Assembly: GCA_022655215.1 (NCBI GenBank)
Contig: JALCUE010000001.1
Span: 930,001-994,000 of the forward strand
Direction of reading: 5' to 3'
From: Atopobiaceae bacterium
GTDB lineage: Bacteria; Actinomycetota; Coriobacteriia; Coriobacteriales; Atopobiaceae
DNA length: 64,000 bases
Every line of letters starts with the position of its first letter. Positions within the stretch are counted from its first letter, which is position 1. The position numbers and the translations under genes are program-made. This document shows, in pieces, positions 24,029 to 32,833 of the stretch. Below the pieces are notes generated by a model. It was not told where the DNA came from. It saw nothing but the letters and a program-made list of their open reading frames with translations, and did not search any database.

Positions 24029-26071
24029 CTACTTGCCTCCCGACTTCGACGCGCTGCGGCGCGAGATGTAACGAGCGAACAGGTTGAACGCGAGGATCAT
24101 GATCACCAGCAGGAGCGCCGTGCCATAGGCGGCGTTCATGTTGATGCCATCGTTCGCGAGGAGATACAGGTGGATCGTCATGGGACGGCCGGAGTCGAAC
24201 GGCGAGACAGGCAGGTTCACTGCCTGACCCATGGTGTAGAGCACCACTGCCGTCTCGCCCACGGCACGTCCGATGGCGAGCACGATGCCCGTGGCGATGC
24301 GCGGGAAGGCCGAGGGGAGAACGATCTTGCTCACGACCTGCCACTTAGTGGCACCCAGACCGTAAGCACCCCAACGGATGTAGCGAGGCACGGCACGAAT
24401 GGCCTCCTCGGTGGTACGCATGACGATGGGCAGCATCATGATGGCGAGCGCGAGAGCCGCCGAGAGCATCGAGAGGCCGAAGCCCATGTACTCGACGAAC
24501 AGCGCATAGCCGAAGAGGCCCATGACGATGGAGGGCACGGAGGAGAGCGTGTCTGCCGCGTAGCGGATGAACGTGACGAGCCTGCCCTGTTTGGCATACT
24601 CGGCCAGGTAGACGGCGGCCAGCACCGCGATAGGCGTGCAGATGAGCATGGCGAGCGCGGTGACGTAGAGGGTCGACACGATGGTGGGCCAGATGCCGCC
24701 CTCGGCGTTCACCCCCTGAGGCCAGCCGAAGATGAAGTCAAGGGAGAGGTTGGGCAGACCGTTCACCGTGACGAAGCCGATGATGAGGACGAGGATCGCG
24801 GTGGTCGCGAGCGCCATGACCGTGAACACCGTGACGGCGACCTTGTTCGACGTGTCCTTCGAGACCTTGGCCGAGCCACCATGGGACAAGAGCCTCTTTA
24901 TCCTCGCAGCCGAGGTCTCGCCGCCCTCTGCCTCCGGAGGAAGGGCCTCGACGGGCGGGACGGGATCGGGGGTGGTCGGGACGGCCTCCATGCGGGCGGC
25001 GGAGGGAGCGACGGAGGAGGTCTCCCCAGCCTTCTCGGCCTTCTCGGCCTTCTCGGCCTTCTCGGCCTTCTCGGCCTTCTCCTCCTGCTTGGCCTTCTTG
25101 CGGGCCTTGGCCGCCTCGCGGTCGCGAGAGACGAATCGGACGATTCCGACGAGCGAGGCCGAGATGATGAAGAGCACGACGCCCATGCCGAAGAGGGCGC
25201 TGCGGTGGAGACCCGACGAATAGCCCATGTCGAGCGCGATCTGGCTCGTGAGCGTGGAAAGCGGGCTCGTGATGGAGTCAGGTAGGACGGGTGCGTTGCC
25301 CACCACCATGAGGACGGCCATCGTCTCGCCGATGGCTCGGCCCATGCCGAGGACCACGGCGTTCACGATGCCGGTCTTGGCGGCCGGCAGCACGATCTTG
25401 TAGATGGCCTGCCACTTGGTGGCACCCATGGAGTAGGCCGCCTCACGGATGCCCATGGGGATCGAGCGCAGGGCGTCCATGGTGAGCGTCGTGATCGTGG
25501 GCACGATCATGATGGCGAGCACGAGCCAGGCGGTGAGGGCCCCGAAGCCCAAGCCGCCACTGGCAGACGCGATGAGCGGGCGCAGGACCACGAGGCCGAA
25601 GAAGCCGTAGATGACGGAGGGGATGCCCGCAAGGAGGTCGACGGCCGTGCTCACGATGCCCGAGAGACGCTTCGAGGCGATCTCCGTGAGGAACACGGCG
25701 CAGCCGATGGCGAGAGGGACGCCGATGGCAAGCGCGCCCACGGTGACGAGGCCGGAACCCGCGGCAAGGCAGGCGATGCCGTACTGACCATCACTCGGGC
25801 TCCAGACACTCCCGAAGAAGTTCTCCAAGCCGATGTCGGTGAAGACGGGGAACGCCTTCCAGATGGTGAAGACGAAGATGAGGCAGACCGCCAGCACGGC
25901 CACGAACGCGCACGCCAGGAAGAGATACTGGAGCGTCTTCTCCTTGACGTAGGTGCTGTGCGAGACGAGCTTGAGCTCGTGGGTCGTGGTATCGAGGGCC
26001 GCGCCCTTGTTGGGCTCGATGTCTTCGAGATGCGGTGGCTTCTTGAGGTCGTGTACCGGCTGGTCGCTCAT
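24029..26071 (-). CDS. pstCA: Fused phosphate ABC permease PstC-PstA
   Basis: The 680 residues contain both permeases of the Pst system in one chain. Residues ~45-315 are PstC-like (six helices; EAA loop AAYSMGATKWQAIYKIVLP) and ~415-675 PstA-like (EAA loop GAYGLGATKWQVVSKIVLP, ending in the DGINMNAAYGTA region). The two halves are joined by a cytoplasmic linker of about 95 residues: a basic helix, several EKA repeats, a Pro-rich stretch and another basic segment. Each half ends and begins with charged residues as expected of separate subunits. The pstS stop codon overlaps its ATG by 4 bases. The normally separate genes are thus one open frame with no internal stop. Confidence 0.93.
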   Translation of the reverse strand: MSDQPVHDLKKPPHLEDIEPNKGAALDTTTHELKLVSHSTYVKEKTLQYLFLACAFVAVLAVCLIFVFTIWKAFPVFTDIGLENFFGSVWSPSDGQYGIACLAAGSGLVTVGALAIGVPLAIGCAVFLTEIASKRLSGIVSTAVDLLAGIPSVIYGFFGLVVLRPLIASASGGLGFGALTAWLVLAIMIVPTITTLTMDALRSIPMGIREAAYSMGATKWQAIYKIVLPAAKTGIVNAVVLGMGRAIGETMAVLMVVGNAPVLPDSITSPLSTLTSQIALDMGYSSGLHRSALFGMGVVLFIISASLVGIVRFVSRDREAAKARKKAKQEEKAEKAEKAEKAEKAEKAGETSSVAPSAARMEAVPTTPDPVPPVEALPPEAEGGETSAARIKRLLSHGGSAKVSKDTSNKVAVTVFTVMALATTAILVLIIGFVTVNGLPNLSLDFIFGWPQGVNAEGGIWPTIVSTLYVTALAMLICTPIAVLAAVYLAEYAKQGRLVTFIRYAADTLSSVPSIVMGLFGYALFVEYMGFGLSMLSAALALAIMMLPIVMRTTEEAIRAVPRYIRWGAYGLGATKWQVVSKIVLPSAFPRIATGIVLAIGRAVGETAVVLYTMGQAVNLPVSPFDSGRPMTIHLYLLANDGINMNAAYGTALLLVIMILAFNLFARYISRRSASKSGGK
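25030..25083 (-). repeat. 9-bp tandem repeat in the PstC-PstA linker
   Basis: The unit cttctcggc (plus strand) recurs about six times without interruption and encodes the EKA repeats joining the two permease halves. Its length being a multiple of three means copy changes keep the frame. Confidence 0.85.
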
Positions 26072-26931
26072 GATGCATCACCCGCCGAGGCCGAGACTGG
26101 GATATACCCGGCGTCACGGATGGTCTGGGCCATCTCGTCGGAGAGGACGAATTGGATGTAGTCGTAGGCCGCACCCGTGGGCTCTCCGTTGGTGAAGAAG
26201 TAGAGCTCGCGCGAGATCGGATAGGTACCGTTCTCGACGTTTGCCTCGGTCGCCTCGACACCACCCACGGAGAGGGACTTGACCGATGTGGTCGCGTTGG
26301 ACGACTCGACGAAGCCGATGGAGATGTAGCCGATGGCACCGGGGGTGCGGCTCACGACGTCACGGACCTGGCCGGTTCCCGGCAGGACCGCCGCGGAGCG
26401 GTCGAACGACGTGTCGCCCATGACGATGGTGCGGAACGCCTCGCGGGTACCGGAGGCCTCGTCGCGGTTCACGACCTGGATGGCGAGGTCGGGACCTCCC
26501 ACCTCGCTCCAGTTGGTGATCGCACCCGAGTAGATGCCACGCAGCTGGTCCATGGACAGGTCGTCCACGGGATTGGACTCGTTGACGATGATGGCGATCC
26601 CATCGTGCGCGATGACGGTGGAGACGAGATCGGAGTCGCGCTCGGAGGCCGTGAGGTCACGGCTCGAGCTGGCGATGTCGGCGGTGCCGTTCATCGCGGC
26701 CTCGATGCCCGCGCTGGAACCCAGGCCGCTCACGAGGACGTGGACGCCGGACTGCGCCTCGAACTTCTCGGCGGCGATCTCGGCTATGGGGAGAACCGTG
26801 GTGGATCCGGCGACGGTGATCTCGGTGCTCGAGGACGATGACGTGCACCCGCAGAGGGAGAGCACGCCCACGAGGGAGGCCGTCAGGAGGAGGCATACGG
26901 CATGAAGGCCATGGCTGCGTGGCGACCGCAT
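26068..26931 (-). CDS. pstS: Phosphate-binding lipoprotein of the Pst transporter
   Basis: A 287-residue extracellular binding protein tethered by lipid. The signal peptide has a basic start, a hydrophobic core and the lipobox LSLCG (lipidated C28 or the neighbouring cysteine two residues on). The mature part begins with a Ser/Thr linker and continues with VAGSTTVLPIAE, the SSAGIEAAMNGTADIASSSR pieces and NRDEASGTREAF, which are the phosphate-binding loops. GGAGG is close to the ATG. The 5' end overlaps the upstream pgeF by 49 bases, so its promoter, if separate, must lie within pgeF. Confidence 0.92.
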   Translation of the reverse strand: MRSPRSHGLHAVCLLLTASLVGVLSLCGCTSSSSSTEITVAGSTTVLPIAEIAAEKFEAQSGVHVLVSGLGSSAGIEAAMNGTADIASSSRDLTASERDSDLVSTVIAHDGIAIIVNESNPVDDLSMDQLRGIYSGAITNWSEVGGPDLAIQVVNRDEASGTREAFRTIVMGDTSFDRSAAVLPGTGQVRDVVSRTPGAIGYISIGFVESSNATTSVKSLSVGGVEATEANVENGTYPISRELYFFTNGEPTGAAYDYIQFVLSDEMAQTIRDAGYIPVSASAGDAS

Positions 26932-27698
26932 GTTCCTCCTTCCGCGCGATACGAGTAGAAGCGATCCGTTCCGCGGGCGGTCGAGAGGTTGCTGTCCAGA
27001 AGGTTGCACGGCCTTGCTCCGACCGACGTGAGCGTACGTTGGATGGCAGAGGCCAGGTCGAGCCTGTCCCTTCCGCGATTCACCATACTACCAAACTCAT
27101 TCACGAAAGAGTCCAGAAGCTCGGGGGACACCACGTAGTCCTCCCCCGTGATATGGGGGCCGATGTAGGCCTTGACGACGGACGGTTCGCATCCCGCCTC
27201 CTCGCAGAGGACACCCATGGCCTTTCCCGAGATGCGCGCCAGGGTCCCCCTCCATCCCGAGTGGACGACGGCGAACGCGCCGGGGGCGGCGAGCACCACC
27301 GGGACGCAGTCGGCGAAGCACAGCATCACGGGAACCTCGCGAGCTAGGCAGACGATGGCGTCGGCGCCGGCGTCCGCCCGATCCCTCACACGCGAGAGCT
27401 CGGCATCCGTGGCGTCGTGGATGACGACCACCTCATCCCCATGAACCTGATTGGGCATGACGAGACGGTCGGCGCACGAGGCCGCGCCCAGCGCGGCAAG
27501 CGCCCGCCTGCGATTCTCGTGAACGCGTTCGGCGACATCGCCGCACGCCCCGCCGAGGTTCAGGGAGGCATAGGGGGCCTCGGACACGCCCCCTCCCCTC
27601 TCGGTGAAAGCGAACGTGACCCCGCCAGGACGACCGGTGTCGCCCAGCAGGGTCACGCCCTCGGAGACGTACCTCGAGATCGAGGGACTGGTCTTCAC
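26883..27698 (-). CDS. pgeF: Laccase-domain purine nucleoside phosphorylase / peptidoglycan editing factor
   Basis: A 271-residue YfiH/DUF152 protein. The metal-ligand motifs NQVHGDE, FADCVPVVL and VVHSGWRGT are present. Family members have been shown to act on purine nucleosides and, in E. coli, to prevent L-Ser misincorporation into peptidoglycan. It is encoded right after ftsZ in very many Gram-positives. The frame starts at GTG 27698, which shares one base with the ftsZ stop codon; no strong ribosome site is visible, so translation is probably coupled to ftsZ. Its end runs into the signal-peptide region of pstS. Confidence 0.88.
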   Translation of the reverse strand: MKTSPSISRYVSEGVTLLGDTGRPGGVTFAFTERGGGVSEAPYASLNLGGACGDVAERVHENRRRALAALGAASCADRLVMPNQVHGDEVVVIHDATDAELSRVRDRADAGADAIVCLAREVPVMLCFADCVPVVLAAPGAFAVVHSGWRGTLARISGKAMGVLCEEAGCEPSVVKAYIGPHITGEDYVVSPELLDSFVNEFGSMVNRGRDRLDLASAIQRTLTSVGARPCNLLDSNLSTARGTDRFYSYRAEGGTCGRHAAMAFMPYASS

Positions 27699-28828
27699 TA
27701 GAGGCGGCTGTTCTTAAGGAAGTCGGGGATGTCGAACTCCTTGCTCTCGAATCCCTTGGCGGCAGAACCGGTAGAGGTCGAGGGCTTGGGCGCAGGCTTG
27801 GGAGCAGGGGAGCTCTTGGGCGTGGACATGTGCAGGTTGCCATCGAGCGTGGGGATCTTGGGCTGGACGGAGCCATCCGCGAAGCCGGTCGCGATGACGG
27901 TGACGCGCACCTGGTCGCCAAGCGACTCGTCGACGACGGTGCCGAAGATGATGTTCGCCTCGGGGTCGACGTTGGTGGCGACGAGGTCGGCAGCGTCGTT
28001 GATCTCCTGGATGCCGAGGTCCTTGTTGCCGGCGATGGAGAGCAGGACGCGCGTGGCACCGTCGATGGAGTTCTCGAGCAGACGGCTGGAGATGGCCTCC
28101 TGGGCGGCGTCCGTGGCGCGGTTGTCACCGCTGGCGGTGCCGATGCCCATCATGGCCGTGCCGGCACCGCGCATGATGGTGCAGACGTCGGCGAAGTCGA
28201 GGTTGATGAGGCCGGGGACCGTGATGAGGTCCGTGATGCCCTGCGTGCCCTGGCACAGCACGTCATCGGCCATGCGGAAGGCCTCGAGCATCGTGGTCTT
28301 CTTCTCGGACAGGTCGAGGAGACGGTCGTTGGGGATGACGATGAGCGTGTCGACGTTCTCGGAGAGGTTGTCGACGCCGTCGGCGGCCGCACCAGAGCGC
28401 TTGCGGCCCTCGAAGGTGAAGGGCTTGGTGACGACGGCGACCGTCAGGGCCTTGATGTCGTTCTTGGCGATGTCGGCCACGATTGGAGCGGCACCGGTGC
28501 CGGTACCGCCGCCCTCGCCCGCGGTGATGAAGACCATGTCGGCGCCCGCAAGGGCGGCCTTGATGTCGTCACGGCTCTCGTCGGCGGCCTCGGCGCCGAC
28601 CTCAGGGTTGGCTCCAGCGCCCAGACCCTTGGTGATGTCCGTGCCGATATGGACCTTGATATCGGCGTCGGAGATGGCGAGCGCCTGCGCGTCGGTGTTG
28701 ATGGCGACGAACTCGACTCCGCGGATGCCCTCCTCGATCATGCGGTTGACGGCGTTCGTGCCGCCGCCGCCCACTCCGACGACCTTGATGACGGCGAGGT
28801 AGTTACTGGGGATGTCGAGATCGTTCAT
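27698..28828 (-). CDS. ftsZ: Cell division tubulin FtsZ
   Basis: The 376-residue GTPase assembles the Z ring. It shows [13 protein letters not shown] (18-30), NTDAQAL, the GGGTGTG tubulin signature (106-112) and the T7-loop region with NLDFADV. The C-terminal linker is short and Pro/Ser/Lys-rich (about 318-355), and the end, DIPDFLKNS, is the conserved peptide that binds SepF and other partners. AAGGAGG lies 5 bases before the ATG. A 354-base gene-free, AT-richer gap upstream separates it from ftsQ and must hold its promoter. Confidence 0.98.
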   Translation of the reverse strand: MNDLDIPSNYLAVIKVVGVGGGGTNAVNRMIEEGIRGVEFVAINTDAQALAISDADIKVHIGTDITKGLGAGANPEVGAEAADESRDDIKAALAGADMVFITAGEGGGTGTGAAPIVADIAKNDIKALTVAVVTKPFTFEGRKRSGAAADGVDNLSENVDTLIVIPNDRLLDLSEKKTTMLEAFRMADDVLCQGTQGITDLITVPGLINLDFADVCTIMRGAGTAMMGIGTASGDNRATDAAQEAISSRLLENSIDGATRVLLSIAGNKDLGIQEINDAADLVATNVDPEANIIFGTVVDESLGDQVRVTVIATGFADGSVQPKIPTLDGNLHMSTPKSSPAPKPAPKPSTSTGSAAKGFESKEFDIPDFLKNSRL

Positions 28829-29182
28829 GGTTCCTCCTTGGGTGTGGGCCTCACCGTGCTGGCGGGTCAGCCGACTTCCTTCGTCCTGCGAGGGGCGATC
28901 GGAAGTCGTTCTTCCTATTCCCTCTAAACTCTAAAGCTCAAGTTAAACTCTATGATTCATGCAAAGCGGGTTATATTTGCACAAACGAATGACACCCGTC
29001 AACAAATATGTTTGGATAATGGAAACAGCTGGTAGAAGTTTTACCAGTAACCGTTCTCAACCCTAAAGCACGACTTTAGACTAAGGCTTTTCGTACCCAA
29101 GAAGACAACCCTCCACGAACCTCTGGGGAGGCTTAAGGCTTCCGAATCGAGTCGCTACGGGACGGCATCTAGACGACGTCCC
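28829..29182. other. Gene-free region between ftsQ and ftsZ with repeats
   Basis: The 354 bases are clearly AT-richer than the rest and hold no supported gene. They contain two direct copies of TAAACTCTA (28925-28933, 28944-28952) 19 bases apart, a 6-bp palindrome CTGGTA/TACCAG (29029-29047), a GTCAA/TATAAC combination around 28970-29002 that could belong to a minus-strand promoter though the spacing is not ideal, and a GGGACG/CGTCCC hairpin (29159-29182) just after the ftsQ stop codon that may end the upstream transcript. Confidence 0.6.
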
Positions 29183-30373
29183 CTATCCCTCGGTGGTCGC
29201 AGAGTCGGTCGTGGATGCATCCGACGACGTATCAGAAGACGTATCGGATGAGGTGTCGGGGGACGTCGTCGACGACGTGTCGGCGGCATCGGAGGTGGTC
29301 GAGGACGCAGACGTCGCGCCTTGGACCTGATCGGTGCCGACCTTCCTATATGTCGGCTTCGATGGGATGCGGACGTTGATGTAGGTGATCTGGCCTGGAT
29401 AGGTGCTCGTTATCTCGTCGATCACGGACTCCTTGGCCGAGATGTTCGAGGCCGCGCCGAGAGACACCTCTATGCCGGAACTCAGCGAACACGAGATGCT
29501 CTCCGAGCTCGCGGCTGTATAGGCGATGATCTGTGACCTCATGCTGTCCGAGAACTGGCTCTGGTACTGGAGCACGGCCTCGATGCAGGAATCCGTGGCG
29601 GTGCACCCCGCGACGGGAGACACCGTGGACGGCACGCCCGAGATGAGGAGACACCCGAGCTCCGTCGCCTTGGACTGGGCGACGTCGGTCGCGGAGACGG
29701 ACGAGGACGTGTTCACACTGAAGGGCTCGATCCAGACACCGTCATCCCCCATGTACCAGGCGATGTTGCCCGAGCTCATCAGCACGACGGCCCCGACCTT
29801 GCGCTCGTTCACAACGACCTTGATCCTGTCCGGGAACTCCCGCACCACCGTGACGGAGCCGACCCAGGGATTCTTCTTGAGCTTCTGCTCGATGGAGGAG
29901 GTGTCGACGTTCAGGAGCGTCGTCCCCTCGTCCACGCTCGCGAGCTTCGCTATGGCCTCCGAGCTCAGATGGTCCGTGGAATCGGCGTCGATGGACGTGA
30001 TGGTGAAGGCGGGGGTGACGGAGAGGATGAGGAAGGTGACGAGACATGCGAGGATGGCCGCCGCGACGCCTATGATGACCTTCACGACCGTCGAGCGACC
30101 GCCATTGCCCGAGGCCGCGGACTGGGCCGCAGCCCTTCGCTCGGCAGGCGTGGGGATCTGTGGCGTCGCCGGTGCGGCACGCAGGACGGACTTACGGGAG
30201 GGGACGCCCTTCTGGGCCGCACGGGAGACCCTCTTCGCCGCCGGCTGGCGGGATGGGGTCGGACGCTTCATGGAGGGCCGTGTCGTCGACGTGCGAGAGC
30301 TCACGCGAGCCTTGCCCCCGCGGCTCGAGTCCTGCCTGGCTGTGGGCCTTGAGCCCTTTTGATTCGATGGCAT
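29183..30373 (-). CDS. ftsQ: Cell division protein FtsQ/DivIB
   Basis: A 396-residue single-pass membrane protein. A strongly basic, Arg/Lys/Ser/Thr-rich cytoplasmic tail (1-95) precedes one membrane helix (97-121). The POTRA domain starts with FTITSIDADSTDHLS and includes NPWVGSVTVVREFPDRIKV in two conserved pieces (NPWV and EFPDRI); the beta domain reaches to about 345. The C-terminus ends in a repetitive Ser/Thr/Asp tail with DTSSDTSSD units (about 365-396), not a family feature. It follows murB by 9 bases and would bridge FtsL and FtsI in the divisome. Confidence 0.9.
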   Translation of the reverse strand: MPSNQKGSRPTARQDSSRGGKARVSSRTSTTRPSMKRPTPSRQPAAKRVSRAAQKGVPSRKSVLRAAPATPQIPTPAERRAAAQSAASGNGGRSTVVKVIIGVAAAILACLVTFLILSVTPAFTITSIDADSTDHLSSEAIAKLASVDEGTTLLNVDTSSIEQKLKKNPWVGSVTVVREFPDRIKVVVNERKVGAVVLMSSGNIAWYMGDDGVWIEPFSVNTSSSVSATDVAQSKATELGCLLISGVPSTVSPVAGCTATDSCIEAVLQYQSQFSDSMRSQIIAYTAASSESISCSLSSGIEVSLGAASNISAKESVIDEITSTYPGQITYINVRIPSKPTYRKVGTDQVQGATSASSTTSDAADTSSTTSPDTSSDTSSDTSSDASTTDSATTEG

Positions 30374-30382
30374 ACCGTGACC

Positions 30383-31297
30383 CTACGACGAGAACCCGAG
30401 GAACTTGACCTCCGGTTGGAGGTCGACGCCGCGCTTCTCCAGGACCTCGTCATGCATGTGCCCCATGACGGCGATGACGTCCCGCGCGGTCGCATCACCA
30501 TTGTTGACGATGAAGTTCGCATGGGTGTCCGAGACGCTCGCCCCTCCCACGGAATAACCCTTAAGTCCACATTCGTCGAGCATCTTGGCGACCGACTCCG
30601 TGCCGGGGTTGCGGAAGACCGAGCCACAGGAAGGCTTGCCCATAGGCTGGGTCCTCCTCCTGCGAGCGAGACGTTGGTCCATTTCCGAGGCGATCCTCGC
30701 CTTGTCCTGCGGCTCGAGGCGAAGCGTCGCCTCGAGGACGATCTCGCTCGTGGGAATGGACGTGCGACGATATCCCCACTCGACCTCCGAGGCAGGATAC
30801 CTGTGAAGACCCTCGCCCGGCCTCAGCACGACGACGTCCGAGAGGCGCTGGCCAATCCACTCGTGCCTGGTGCCGGCATCCATGGAGATCGCCCCTCCGA
30901 GGGTCCCGGGGATACCGCAGGCGAACTCGAGGCCGGCCAGGGAGTTGCTGAGGGCGAAGGTCACGAGCTTGGAGAGGATGACGCCGGCCCCAGCCGTCAC
31001 GAGGCCGTCATCACCGAGCGTGATCCGACTGAACTCGCGGCCGAGGACGATCACGCATCCCTCGAAGCCGGCATCCGAGACGAGCACGTTAGAGCCCTTG
31101 CCCATGACGACCCACTCGACGCCCTCCTCATGGAGGACGTCGAGTACCTTCACGAGGGCGGCGTAGGTATGGCAGACGGCGACCATGGAGGCCGGTCCGC
31201 CGATGCGATAGGTGGTCCTATGGGCCATGCGCTCGTCGCGCGATATGTCGGCGTCCACGGCCCCCGAGAGGGTCACGTATGCGTTGAACAGGCTCAC
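30383..31297 (-). CDS. murB: UDP-N-acetylenolpyruvoylglucosamine reductase
   Basis: A 304-residue FAD enzyme that completes UDP-MurNAc. It shows YRIGGPAS, the VMGKGSNVLVSD FAD loop, GIPGTLGGAISMDAG, the SCGSVFRNP segment with the serine general acid and SDTHANFIVN near the end, as in type II MurB of Gram-positives. The GTG at 31297 is preferred since it lies 4 bases after the murC stop codon; the open frame extends upstream only as an overlap with murC. Confidence 0.93.
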   Translation of the reverse strand: MSLFNAYVTLSGAVDADISRDERMAHRTTYRIGGPASMVAVCHTYAALVKVLDVLHEEGVEWVVMGKGSNVLVSDAGFEGCVIVLGREFSRITLGDDGLVTAGAGVILSKLVTFALSNSLAGLEFACGIPGTLGGAISMDAGTRHEWIGQRLSDVVVLRPGEGLHRYPASEVEWGYRRTSIPTSEIVLEATLRLEPQDKARIASEMDQRLARRRRTQPMGKPSCGSVFRNPGTESVAKMLDECGLKGYSVGGASVSDTHANFIVNNGDATARDVIAVMGHMHDEVLEKRGVDLQPEVKFLGFSS

Positions 31298-31301
31298 GCC
31301 G

Positions 31302-32753
31302 CTAGTCCTGGGCAAGTGCGTCGTCGCCCTCGGCCGAGGAGCCGTCCTCCATTGCCTCCTGGCGGGCACGGATGAAGTCGGGGCCGACGGACGTGACGTC
31401 GCCGGCGCCCATGGTGATGAGGAGGTCGCCGGGCTTGCAGAGCGACACGAGCCCGTCGATGAGGTCATGACGGTTCGGGACGTAGCTCACCGAGGGGACG
31501 ACGCCCGCAGAGGAGACCTCCCCGGCGACGGTCTTGCCGGAGATGCCGGGGATGGGCATCTCTCCCGCGGAGAACACATCCATGACGAGCAGGACGTCCG
31601 CATCGTCGAAGGCATGGGCGAACAGCGGCGCGAGCGTCTGGGTACGGCTGTAGCGGTGTGGCTGGAAGCACACGACGACGCGATCGAACCCGAGGTCCTT
31701 AGCCGCGGACAGCGTGGCCGCGACCTCGGTGGGATGGTGACCGTAGTCGTCGACGACGGTGACGCCGTCGATGTCACCCACGTGGGTGAAGCGCCTCCTG
31801 ACCCCCTCGAAGCTCGAGAGGGCCTCCGCGGCCGCATGGACGTCGAGCCCGAGGACGTCGGCCACCGCGAGGGCGGCCGTGGCGTTGAGCATGTTGTGAC
31901 GACCCGGGTTCGAATGGATCGTGACCTTCTCGACACGGTCCCCGGGGGCATGCACCGTCAGATGGCTCTCGAGCTTGTGATGGGTGTCATCAGGCGCGCA
32001 GACGTAGTCGCACCCATCGGAGAAGCCATAGGTGAGGACGCGACGGCCCGTGGAGCGAGCGAGTTCGGGAAGATGAGGGTTGTCGCCGCACACGATGACG
32101 GAGCCGTCCTCGCCGACGGAGCTCATGAACTTGCAGAAGGTCTTCTCGATGTTCTCGAGGGTGCCGTAGTGGTCGAGATGGTCCGCCTCGACGTTCGTGA
32201 CGACGACGACATCTGGGTCGAGGAAGAGGAACGACCCATCGCTCTCGTCGGCCTCGGCAACGAAGACGTCACCCGAGCCGTCACGACCGTTCGTGCCATA
32301 CCCCTCGACGATGCCGCCGATGAGGAAGGAGGGGTCGAGCCCCATGCGGTCGATCATGGTGGCCACCATGGAGGACGTCGTGGTCTTGCCATGGGTTCCC
32401 GCGACGGCCACGGTGGTCCTGCCGATGGAAAGGGCCGAGAGCATCTTCGCGCGGGGCCAGACGTCGATCCCGAGCTCACGTGCACGGATGACCTCAGGGT
32501 TCGTCTCCGGGATGGCGGTCGAGGTGACGACGACGTCGGGAGCGACCTCGTCGATGGTGGAGGCCTCATGGCCGATGTGGACGTCTATGCCGGCACTCTC
32601 GAGCTCACGGACATAGCGGGAGTGCTTGAGATCGCTACCCGTGACGGTGCAGCCGCGCTCGTGGAGGACGAGGGCGATGCCGCTCATCCCCGCTCCGCCG
32701 ATGCCGATGAAGTGGGCGCGGTCGAAGGGAAGCTCTGAGTGGTTCTCGGGCAT
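31302..32753 (-). CDS. murC: UDP-N-acetylmuramate-L-alanine ligase
   Basis: A 483-residue Mur ligase that adds the first L-Ala. The nucleotide motif GIGGAGMSG (17-25) and the P loop AGTHGKTTTSSM (about 117-128) are clear, with EADESDGS, NVEADHLDHY and DDYGHHPTE as the further ligase motifs. The C-terminus ends in an acidic Glu/Asp/Ala tail. It is encoded between murG and murB. Confidence 0.96.
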   Translation of the reverse strand: MPENHSELPFDRAHFIGIGGAGMSGIALVLHERGCTVTGSDLKHSRYVRELESAGIDVHIGHEASTIDEVAPDVVVTSTAIPETNPEVIRARELGIDVWPRAKMLSALSIGRTTVAVAGTHGKTTTSSMVATMIDRMGLDPSFLIGGIVEGYGTNGRDGSGDVFVAEADESDGSFLFLDPDVVVVTNVEADHLDHYGTLENIEKTFCKFMSSVGEDGSVIVCGDNPHLPELARSTGRRVLTYGFSDGCDYVCAPDDTHHKLESHLTVHAPGDRVEKVTIHSNPGRHNMLNATAALAVADVLGLDVHAAAEALSSFEGVRRRFTHVGDIDGVTVVDDYGHHPTEVAATLSAAKDLGFDRVVVCFQPHRYSRTQTLAPLFAHAFDDADVLLVMDVFSAGEMPIPGISGKTVAGEVSSAGVVPSVSYVPNRHDLIDGLVSLCKPGDLLITMGAGDVTSVGPDFIRARQEAMEDGSSAEGDDALAQD

Positions 32754-32833
32754 GTGTGGTCTCCTCTTTGGGACATGGGAACAGGGCCATGCCCAGGCGG
32801 CACGACCTCACAATACTTTAGCCGAACGCACCG

